Assembly: GCA_012295275.1 (NCBI GenBank)
Contig: CM022665.1
Coordinates: forward strand, 45,965,095-46,029,094
Reading direction: 5' to 3'
DNA: 64,000 nt
Source of the DNA: Chrysomallon squamiferum
Taxonomy: Eukaryota; Mollusca; Gastropoda; Neomphalida; Peltospiridae
Both the position numbers and the translations under genes were made by a program. Of the stretch, positions 48,801-59,465 are shown one piece after another. How positions within the stretch are numbered: position 1 is the first letter of the stretch; the number at the start of each line of letters is the position of its first letter. The notes below the pieces were generated by a model. It worked only from the letters and a program-made list of their open reading frames with translations, was not told the origin of the DNA and ran no database searches.

Positions 48801-50011
48801 CTGGAAACCACAAAGCTATCTACAACAATCTTATAGAGTGTAGTGGTTTGTTCTGTTAATAAATGTGAAATATATATCAGACTGATGCTAATTCCTTATA
48901 CAAGACTGTGGTAATTAAAAAAAAAAAAAGGAAAATTTTTCTCAACATATAAAATACAAAACTTTGGTTATGATTAAGTGATATGAAATGTGTAATAAAG
49001 AATCAGTTGCAACCTGTCCATTCAAATTCAGTGAGCTAATTTAATACACCATGTTAAAATCATATAGACAAGTAAATGGACAATTTACATGTTTATCTCT
49101 TTGGAGTTGGGTTTTTTCATTATTTAAACATGACAGAGATTGAAAAAGCAGTGACTGTCATTTCCTGGTGTTTGATTTGCAGAGAAATTAGAAATTTAAT
49201 TGTTTACAAATTCTCCACAAAATACGATAGTAAATCAATACCAAATTTGGGGAATGGTATTATCACTTCTTTTTTTATATATATATATATATATATTTAA
49301 GTTAAATTTTTTTTTTTCAGAGAGTCCACTAATTTATTCTGAAGGTTCTTTAGTAAGCATATGGATTTATTACTGATGCAATATACACTGAATCACGAGA
49401 GAGAAGAAAAAAAAAAATGAATTCTACAGTTTCACCATACTATTATTTCAAGTTCTCTGATAATTTTATAATGATACTGATACATGCTGAGAGAAGACCA
49501 GAATCATCTCACAATTTTTAGAAAAACGAACAGTGAAACAGTTCAACATGAAATGCTCTCCATGTTTAGTCGGGTAACTGAAAATGAAGATCTTCAAACA
49601 TCTGGGAAATGAAGAAGAAGAAAAAAGAAAAAAAAAAAAAAAAAAAAAAAAATAGAAAGAAAGAAAAAGACAGACTGACAGGCAAACTAAAGATACATTA
49701 CCATTTGGTTTTGATTCATAGCAGGTATGTTCCCTGATCCACTGCCTGGTTTTCCCTGGTTCTCCATATTCGGACCTCCACCCATTTTCCCATCTCCCAT
49801 ATTTCCAGAAAAACCAGGACCTTGCATCTACAAAACAAAAGCTTATATATTCACAAAACAAATAGCAAGCAGGGATGATACGAACATATATATATGTCAT
49901 GCATGGGGGGGTGGAGGATGTGAAAACAAACAAAGCAAGCAAACAAAGCAAGCAAAATATGCATCCATCTTCATGAAAGTCAAAAGGAAATGAATGAGCA
50001 AAAAGAAAGAA

Positions 50012-50051
<40 letters not shown>

Positions 50052-53000
50052 AAAAAAGCCCAGACACTTCTAAGCCAGCATTATGCATATATTTATGTGT
50101 AGCAACATGACTAAAAATGGGTGGGATACGGTTCAGGTTGATCAGCTTTTACAACAGCACAGTCTGTTCAGTTAACCTAACAGAAAACATGATAAACAGT
50201 ATCTGTACATTTTTGACACTAAAAATACTGATATTCTTACTTTATGTCGTCAGCAAATAATTCTGTGACAAATGAGAATGTTCACGTACCTGGTTTGGTC
50301 TGTTTCTGTCAATACCCATGCCAACAGGCGGGGCTGGTGGAGGAGGCAGGGGTGCAGAGTTCTCTCTCCCTGGTCTGGGTCCCTGGCCATCCCTAATTCC
50401 ACCCTGAAAACAAAACATAGATAAATGTTAATTTTATTCTTTTTTTTTTCCCCTAACTTATATTAACTAAAAACATTTCATAAAGTTTAAATTTCCAAAA
50501 ATTAAACTCAATCTGTAGTTAAATAAATAATAAAAACTACAATTTTTACATTTAAGCGATAGAAGAAAATCAAAATATCAACAATGTAAACTTTTTAAAA
50601 CAAATTTTGGTGAAAAACAAGCCATTAATTAGCAACAGATAAATAACATCCATTTCATGAAAATGATGGACTGAAGAATCCTTCATAAACAATTAATTCA
50701 AAAACGTATTGTTTTTATTAAAACGTCTCTCAGTTATAGAAATCTTCAAACATGACATATTTTGCAGTTAATCTTTGCATTATAATGTTCTGAAAAAAAA
50801 AAAAAAAAAAAAAAAAAACCTGGCAAAAAGTACTTTCAATATTTTCTTCAGACAACTTTCAATAAAATCAATAAATGGACCAGATAAATAAAATAAAAAA
50901 TAAAAAATAAAATATTTAGAAATAATAATAATAATAAAAAAACAAACCTTGGACATCATTTCCTCACGATTGCCGGGTCCCCATGGTGTGGACCCATCCA
51001 GACGATGAGCCATCATGAACATCTGCTGTCTGCGCTGTTCATCTTCCTTTCGCAGATGTTCCTGCTGACGTTGTCTGTAAAATAAAACATTCAAATTTAT
51101 TCATGTCACAAATGTTCTTCTTAAAAAAAAAAAAAAAAAAATTCATGCCTGCATGTATGTGTGTGTTTTTTATGATTAACAATAAAGAACACATTACACA
51201 CACAAAATGAATTAATCTTTAAAGTCAGAGAAACATGTAACAGTAACTTCAGATGTTATTAAATAACAAACATGAATGTAAATTTTTTTTTTTTAAAAAT
51301 GTAGCAAATGTTACAACACTACTTTAATAAATTTTAAAAAGTATTATACATTTTGTTTTGTGTTTTCAATAAAATCAAATATTATGGTATTTATTTTTAA
51401 GCAAATCCCATTTAGTATTTCCCATTATCAATCAAGATTAACAAAGTGTTTAACATTCTAAATTACGTTACATTTTACCAAACAAAATAAAATAACAAAT
51501 ATATTTGAAAAATGGTTGAAATTATTTAAATTACCTCATCTCAAGTTCCTGGTGACGCCTCATCATGTCTTGTTGTCTGTGTTCTTCAAGACGTCGCAGT
51601 TCCTCTTGTTGCCTCATCAGATCTGAAGTTAAAAAACAAACACAATGAATTACCTCGAGTTAAAGAGCTAATTTTAAACCAAATACATGCTGCATGATAC
51701 CACACTGTTTTAACACTAAATCTTACTTATCGCAAAAAAAAAAAATCCCGATCAATCAAAAAGGATAGAAAAGAAAAGTAAAAAAAAGAAATAAATTAAA
51801 TGGATGTACAATCAAGCAATTAGGCAAGTTGCAGCAACATTTGTTTTGTCTACAACCTACGACATCTTCTGGGTGGTGGTTGAATGGGATTTTGTTTTAA
51901 TTTTTTTTTTTAAATTAGAGTGAATAATTAAGAGTGATGTCACCATCCACAATTTGTTTTATTATATATGCAGGTAATATACATGTGCATGTGTGTCTAT
52001 ATATATATATATAAATAAACTAAGAAGCTGAAGCAGAACCGAATAGTCTCATGCAGACAATAAGTTTATTTAGATAAAAAAATAATACCCACAAACAACA
52101 GACAGACAATAATTCTTTACCTTGTCGGATCTGCTCAGCCTGATACTCATACAGAGCACTCTGCATCTCCTCTTCCAGTTTCAGCCTGGCCTCCTCCGTC
52201 TCCTTTTTCACCAAGTCGTGTCTCTCCTTCTCTAGCTCCTCTATCTGACGCCAACGCAGACCAAACTCGTACTCGAATGTTCCTGGATGAGCGAACCGAG
52301 GTTCCTGTTCTCTTTCCCTGAAAAGAAATATTTTTTTAAAATCAAATAAAGAGGTGACAAAACAAATATATATAAAAAAAAAAAAAATCATTCGTTTTCT
52401 GGCTAGTATTAAAAATATTTCATTCTATTATTAGAAATAACTTTTCGTTCAAGTTTTAGACATAATGCAGAATATGTGTGTATGTTGATGTGATTCTTAT
52501 AAAAATGTAACCATATATATTAATTTGCAATCATTATAATAACCTAATCACACAAGTGAGATTTTATTTTAATTATTTAAATTTTGTTTTTAATATTTTA
52601 AAAATAAAGTAAGAAAAACAGAAACTTACTTCTTATACTGTTCATTTTTGTTTATAAACTTCTCTGGCATTCCATCTTCCTCATCTTTCTGTTCAAGTGG
52701 CTCGACTATAACTGGACGAGGAGAACTGCAGGATTAAAACAAAACAAAAATTTGTGTAAATATTAGTTTTTTCCAGTTACAGACATTTCCATCTCCAGCA
52801 TAGTTTAAATAGATAACAACAACAACAACAAAACAAAACAAAAATGTGTTTCAAATAAATATTTATACAAGTTAAAATGACCACAAATGGAGATTATGGT
52901 GAAAATCAGTTCAATTCAAATTTTCTGAAAATCTTTTTTTAACTACATGCTAAAAATGTCTACATTCTAACTTGACACAAGTCCCACTATAGATGAAGAA

Positions 53001-56000
53001 TAATTATTTTAAATATGTGTCCAAAATCATTACACTAACTTAATGCAGCTGATGTAGGAATTTAAAAATATAAACAATCATTGCTGGTGCCAGAATATGT
53101 TACAGAATTGTTTTTGTTTTCAGAATGATCTGCTGCTGTGAAAAATTAACTTGGTAAAAATTAACTTCGTCACAATTTTGGCCGTCTGCTGATTTGATAT
53201 GGCTCTTTTATGTTTTATGCCTGCAGTTTAATTAGATAGAAAAACTGTATTACTGAGACAGCACTTACGATCCGAGTAGGAAGACTCCTTCGTTTATTCT
53301 CCTCAGCGCCTGCTGTGCTCCCGGTTTCCTCACAAACTCTACAATGCCCTCTCCGGTGGATTTACCTCGATCATCGACAATCACAACGGCTCTCTCCAAC
53401 TCGCCAAACTGACTGAACGCTTCATTCAGAAGCTCATTAGAAACGTAAGGATGCAAGTTGGAGACCTTCAAAGCTGCGCCGTGAGTTGCGAAACGCACTC
53501 GCAGAGTTCTGCCGTTTTGTGTTTTCCCATCCAGAGCTGCCTTGGCAGCCTCAGCATTGTGTCTGAAATCCTGTGGAAAAATAAAATAAATAAAAAAGTT
53601 TACTAAAAGAATACTTTGATCAAATTTTGGGAGTCGTGTGTGTGTACCATAATTTTGTTTTATCAACAGTTCTTAATGAACAGTCGCTGTTGAAATGGCA
53701 CGAAAATTTACTGTTGTTAAAAAAAAAAAAAAAAAAAATTATACATTTCCATTTTTTTCTTCTTCTTCAAAACAAAAAGCAGCCATTTTATTTTTTTATC
53801 TGTATTATTTTCACTTTTTTCCTCAAGCCAGTGGTTTTTGGAAATTTATATGAAGTACAACCAAGTGAATATATGAGTTCATTCGCTAGGCTGGGGTAAT
53901 AAAGATGTTAAACTCTACTGATTACGTCAAATGAATGCGACTAAATAACGGGATACACATTAACTGGCAATGTGAAAATGCAAACACAGGTAAATCAGAA
54001 TTTTAACTATCTACATTTTGCAATGGAAATAATACAACATTGCAGATACTGTATTTATCTTTTATTGTTACACAGACAATTATTGATTCAACTATCCTAG
54101 AAAAACAAACACACACATTCAATAAATTTACTTATGCACAGCTGTGGCCATTATTTGTAAATTATTCCCATAATGGGTTTATTGACCTTAATATTATTTT
54201 TGAAAAAAAAAAAAACTTTAAATGGATTCCATCAATTTCACTGCTTACATACTGAAAAAACTAAGAAAAAATCTTTCAATTCAAAAAAATAATTGTGATA
54301 TTTTGCCATTTTTCAATGACACTGTCCAACAAAAAAAAAAAAAAAAAAATAAAACAGCCATTTCAGTATCAAGTTGTATTATTTTCTACTGCATTACTAT
54401 TTTCAGCTAGTGGATTATGCAAATTTAAAGGAAATTTGATCGTGCAAAGGCAATGCTTAAACAGTTTATTGATTAAGTGTGGCAAGGGGCAAGATAGCTT
54501 AAATGTTTTGTTTTTTTTTTTTTTTTTTTTTTGTTAACTTAATTTTTGAATACATGAAAAATACATATTTAAGAATCACACTGAAGTGGGCTTCTCTGAT
54601 TAGCAACATGCAACATTTCATGTGCTCTATGAAAGCGTCTGTAACACTGGAAGTGACTGGGACAAGAAATGGCCCATTAGCAGAATCCTCAACAGTCTGA
54701 GATGCGGCAGATGACTCCAGCAGAAATATCAACTTTGAAACACCAGATTTAAATATAATATAAAAATGTAGCAAAAGGCTTTTTTCCCCCCAAAAAAAAA
54801 AAGATGGTAGTGAAATAAACAAATTATAGAAATTTTTAATTAGGCAACCCACTGAGCCTTTAGCTTAACAACAGCACCATTTCTATGATTTTTAATATCC
54901 AAAAAGTAGGCCTTTCTTGGAAATAGCCAATAGGATAATGAATAGCCTTTAATGGCACCATTTTTGGTGATTAATAATCTTCCACATACAAAATGTGCTC
55001 GCTTGTTTATATTGACAAATATTTGGATGAATACTGAGACACTGTGTTTTTTAACTGATAAATCTGAATAAAGTTGCAGATTATGTAACAAAATGAAGTG
55101 TATTTTATAAAAGTTATATGGTGCACACACTCTCTGAACTATGGCTGTACCCCACCACTCGCAGGTATTTGCAAACTTCATGCAAAACAATTACTAAAGA
55201 GTAAGAACATTGATTAATAAGAATTTTACTTTGAAAATTCCTGTATATATTGATTGTTCAATCAGCAAAGTCCTCTCTACGAAGAGAACATCTCTTTCAA
55301 CCCAATCCAAGAACTAATAATTTCCACAAAATTAGCCCAGTCTCTTATCATCTTGGAAATTCATTAGGACACTCAGTGAAAAAGTTGATCTTTCTGTTTG
55401 GAATTGAGCCTACAGTTCCAGAAAAACTGATGGCCTTTCTGTAAATTCTAGCCAAACCATGAACAAGTTATAGCTTTGATTTTCAACATCTGTAACGTCA
55501 TTCTGTGGAATTCTCGCATAAAAATGAGACTACTTCAGATATACTGGCCAACTGAAGGCAAATATGGTTAGGCCTTCAATAAACTGTACCAATATCTGGC
55601 AATTTCTTTAGCCATGTTAACAAACCCTTGGACATTACCCAATGCTTCCTACATTAGGTAGCTGTTTAAAGTCTACTGTGATCATTTTGCTTAAAATACA
55701 AACAACCAGTAACATTTAAAAAAAGAACTAATTTCCCATCCTGTCTGAATTGTTTTTGCAGAAACTTTAGTAAAAGGAAAGTAAGAACATATTTTTACTT
55801 TGTTTTTTTTACAATCAATAAAAAGTAAGTGGCAGGAAAAAGTGTTCAGTTATATGATGCCAGTGCCTGGGTAGTTTGGAAGATCCTGCATTAGTGTATC
55901 AGGTGAATGGTTCACCTCTCAGCTAATTTCCATATTTGCTACATATACACATATATATTTTAACTTTTTATCTACTAAACCCAACTAGAATTTATCATAA

Positions 56001-57113
56001 CCATCTGTAAATAAGAATCCATTGTAAACTGCGTAACAGGCCAGTAAGGTGGCTTTTTATAGCAATGTTCATATTCATAGATTTCATCATATTTTGAATG
56101 TTTTATTATCATCTGTATAAAAATATTTATTATAAAACTTTTTTCCAGCATGACCATTCATTAACCTTATATTTTACATTCAATTAATATTTTTTTTTTT
56201 TTTTTTTTTTTTAAATTTCCACCAATAATATTCAGTAATTTTGGATATTCAATGTTTAATATAAATATTTGCTTACAATCGAAATTACATTTTACCTGTA
56301 ACCCATTTCAACTGAAATGTATTAGATTTTCTAAAATATCTGGTACTTTAAATGCCTAGCCTTAATCAAAATTGTTAGATGTAATTTGCCACATGAAAAA
56401 AGTGAAGCTGGTGATAGGTACATGGATAAAAACAATTTGTTTAAATTTCAGTTAACCTATACTGTATATAAAACATACTATAAAATAATAAACTTTAAGT
56501 ATAATATGAAGTAGAGTAATTACTAAATTAGTGTACTGTATAGCATTGTCATTTTTTAAACTATACCTACCAATCTTATGAATCCAAAACTGCGGGATGG
56601 ATTGACATAAACTTCAGAAACGTCACCAAATGGTTGAAAGAGTTGTTTAAATTCTTCCTCAGTCATCTCAGGTGCCAAATTCCCAACAAACAGTCGACAT
56701 CTGCCAGTGAATTTCTTGGGATCACCCGACGCCTCTGTAGATTGTTCACTCTTCATTCTGTTTGAATCTTGGCCTCTGTCTTTCTCAAAGTGCTGATATT
56801 TAGGTGGACGGTTCATGCCTCCTCTATTCTGATTATTCTGATTGGGACCACGATTATGATGCTGAAATTTATCGAGATTATTATGATTGGCACCACCACC
56901 TCCACCACCAATATTACCGCGCGGCGGCCCTTGTTTGTTATTCATATTCTGTGGCGTTTTATTATCTTTTTGATCTTGATTCGAATCCGTCGATGATTTT
57001 GGTGGAGTCTGAGGTTCATTTTTCTGTTTATTTTGTTCATCCTTCTTCGGCTGTGGACCTTTCATCCCTTGTTGCGGCGGTTTATTGTAGTTATGTTGTC
57101 GATTCATTGTCAA
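44026..57113 (-). CDS. DBHS family RNA-binding protein (NONO/SFPQ/PSPC1/NonA-like)
   Basis: Nine exons on the minus strand: 57113-56571, 53570-53269, 52725-52630, 52317-52121, 51622-51535, 51074-50948, 50403-50290, 49827-49702, 44268-44026. They sum to 1836 nt, an exact 611-codon frame plus stop. Order: Gln/Asn/Lys/Gly-rich N-terminus (1-135); RRM1 with RNP2 LFVGNL (141-146) and RNP1 RSFGFIRL (174-181); RRM2 (about 215-281) with [20 protein letters not shown] and [21 protein letters not shown] segment through [20 protein letters not shown] (about 315); long coiled coil rich in Glu/Arg/Gln (about 335-430); Gly/Pro/Met-rich tail ending MKRMRRF, like the basic end of NONO. DBHS proteins dimerise through NOPS and coiled coil and act in nuclear transcription, splicing and RNA retention. 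Invertebrates usually have one such gene, so a choice among vertebrate paralogues would be meaningless. The last acceptor (accacag) is weak; an alternative in-phase AG lies 18 nt inside the exon. Confidence 0.95.
44269..49701. other. DBHS intron 8, 5.4 kb
   Basis: The longest DBHS intron, separating the last short exon from the rest. It has many poly(T) tracts (46219-46246, 47893-47931, 48762-48795) and TAA arrays (about 47212-47236). No further exon was recognised. A minus-strand ORF of 183 codons crossing exon 8 is readthrough into flanking introns. Confidence 0.7.
53571..56570. other. DBHS intron 1, 3 kb, partly complex sequence
   Basis: The first intron contains two stretches poor in simple repeats (about 54580-55200 and 55240-55920) with modest ORFs on both strands. 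None resembles a known domain. DBHS genes in other animals carry conserved intronic elements that regulate splicing, so this is the place to look; nothing in the sequence alone proves it. Confidence 0.45.
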
Positions 57114-57444
57114 AGAAAATGTAAAAGCAAAATGGCCTCTTTATGTAAATGTGCGTCAATTGAACTGTACATCTAGGTCACTGTTGCGCTTGCTGAAGGT
57201 CTAAAACCAACTGCTTTGATACCAAAGAAAGTGGAAGAGTAGTACAAGTGAAAAGGCCAGGTTTGCCATGTCAGATTTTCATTAATTCAATAAACGTCTT
57301 TAAAATTATACTTATATCATAATAGAACATCCAGAATTTCAATTATTATTATTATTAATTAGTCGATTATTTTATCTATATGTTTTATGAGTATCTGCTG
57401 ACACATTTTTTGCAGGTTACCAAAACAAAACGAACAATTAAAAG

Positions 57445-57504
<60 letters not shown>

Positions 57505-58411
57505 AGTTTGATTTATAAAATTCTGTTTTATTTCACTTTTTAGTCCTTTCTCTCTCGATCGACTTTGCAGTATATACTATTATTGTGTAACCATGCTAGT
57601 GCCCTAATTTCTGTTGAAAAAAAAAAATAAATAAAAAATAAAATTAATAAATAAAAAAAACTGTAAATGAGTAAAAAATCGTATAACCTTATTTCAGATG
57701 TGAAATTTACACCTTAGTTCTCATACTGTAAATAATAAAATCACTTTGAATTATTCTTAAAAGATTGTTATTTGTGTGAAAATTCTTTTTAACTTATATA
57801 AAACCAATAGAAGATATTTGCAGGATAAAGTTAATTTAATATATAAAAATGCTTTCAGTTAAAAATAAAAAAGAGATACTTCTGTGAATGATTTATCATC
57901 ATCATTATCATTATTATTTTAAACTGACATTAGTTGGAAACGCATAAGATTGTTGAAACTTTGTGAGGGAAAATGGGTTTTAGACCCACGCAAAGTTTAT
58001 GACATCTAACCAGTCTACGGATCCCTTAACACTTTAAATAAAATTTACTTTTAAAACAAGCGCTGAAATTATAAATAGCTGTTATAAGTTACCGACAACA
58101 TACAATTAAAATTAAAACCTTGAGAATGATATTTTATAATTATATTTTCCGCTAATACGGAAATCTCGATATTTCGAGATTCATTAAAGGGGATGTCGCT
58201 TGCAAGTGCTATTTTCCAAAGCGAGGCTAATTGCCGTCCTGCAAGAGTCTTTGTTATAATTACTTGAAAATCATTTTAATTAAATGCTAATAATTGTTGC
58301 ATGTACAGATCGTACATGAACTGATTATTATTTATCAGTGTGTAATTTATTAATACACTCAAGGGACGTAATCAAAATAAATAATACGGCGCGCTTTCCA
58401 TCTTAAGGAAA
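57114..58411. promoter_or_regulatory. Spacer between divergent genes, likely promoter region
   Basis: About 1.3 kb between the DBHS start (minus strand) and a plus-strand candidate first exon. CpG reappears here (for example acggaaatctcgatatttcg near 58157 and acggcgcgc near 58385), unlike the flanking gene bodies. An AAT array sits at about 57446-57500. An 8-bp-arm inverted repeat, aatctcga/tcgagatt, with a 4-base loop, is at 58162-58181. Confidence 0.4.
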
Positions 58412-58462
58412 ATGGACGATTCCTCTAGTGATACTACTACTAGTGATTGTCACGGCGTTTTG
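58412..58462 (+). CDS. Candidate upstream first coding exon
   Basis: ATG in a good context (aaaATGG) opens 17 codons, MDDSSSDTTTSDCHGVL, ending at a GTAAAG donor in phase 0. The surroundings are CpG-containing, as expected near a promoter. An in-phase acceptor exists at 59449-59450 (ggaattag), 15 nt before the THAP ATG, and joining would add 22 residues (…HGVL-LTTNK-MCECK). It could equally be the first exon of another gene or chance. THAP proteins normally start right at the zinc finger, which argues for the internal ATG. Confidence 0.3.
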
Positions 58463-59356
58463 GTAAAGGTATCATTATTAATTTACAATATTTTTCATTT
58501 ATATTTTATCTGCCATTTTCACCGTTATATATAAAGATGTATATAAACAGAATCTGGAAAACACATTGGTCTTGTATAATGACAGCAATTAGTGTAACTA
58601 TATTTATTATAAACGTAGTTATCTCCCTTCCATGCCATCCATACTTGCCCATTAACAGTTGACATTTAAGTGTAATAAATTAGTACTTTAATAGAGAAAT
58701 ATTCAGTAAAAAATTCGTTACTAATTTTTTTTTTTTATTATATTTTGAATATGTATTGTTATCAAACATTAATAATTCAAAATTTTTCCCGAACGCAGTG
58801 TAGGGGAAATAACTCCCATTTTGGCTCGACATTAACAAATACATGTAATGATCATTATGATGCATTTGAAACAGGATTGTATTCAGTATATTTATTTATA
58901 TCAAAACAACAGAAACTTGCATATTACTTATAATACAACTGAACATGTGTGATGCCATTTATTTTTATTCAAATTTACCCATAACTCTGGAGAATCAAGT
59001 CATCAAAACAGAACAAAAACATAATAATAATAATAAATTTCAATACGCATGATAAATAATAGTAATAATAATAATAATAATCATAATATTATTATTTATT
59101 TATTTATTTATTTACTTTTGTAATAGGCCTACTAATGTAACATGCATTTTGTTTTTAAAGTAGTTACAGTAAACAGCATAAAATAAAATTTTCAAATTGT
59201 TCAGCGTAATTCTGCAAATATGAGGTAAAATGCATTGAGTTTTACCTGACTTATGCTAAGACAGTGCCAACAACATTGTCATATTTTTTCATTTAATTTT
59301 TTTTTTTTTTTCATAATTATTATTTTAATGTAATCAGCTGTCCTTTTTCACTCCTT
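58463..59356. other. Intergenic or 5' intron of THAP gene
   Basis: No coding sequence was recognised. TAA (about 59061-59082) and TTTA (about 59093-59113) arrays are present. Confidence 0.5.
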
Positions 59357-59424
59357 GTTAGACAGAAAACCTGTATTCATGACGTCAAGTCGTTGATAGA
59401 AATCAACAGTTTCGATTGACTGCT
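59357..59424. repeat. CRE-containing repeat copy A, upstream of THAP ORF
   Basis: About 68 bp nearly identical to 60365-60435. It holds a full palindromic TGACGTCA (59380-59387), the consensus for CREB/ATF factors. It ends 41 bp before the THAP start codon, so it is in promoter or 5' UTR position. Confidence 0.75.
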
Positions 59425-59465
59425 GATTGTGAAATGCCTTTCGGAATTAGTTAACAACAAACAAA

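Noticed and set aside
49466-50017. 183-codon minus-strand ORF
   Set aside because: Crosses DBHS exon 8 in another frame; the flanking parts are intron with poly(Phe) from an A-run.
54499-55190. Two minus-strand ORFs of about 116 codons in DBHS intron 1
   Set aside because: No recognisable domain, no convincing splice partners, and start or end in homopolymer tracts.
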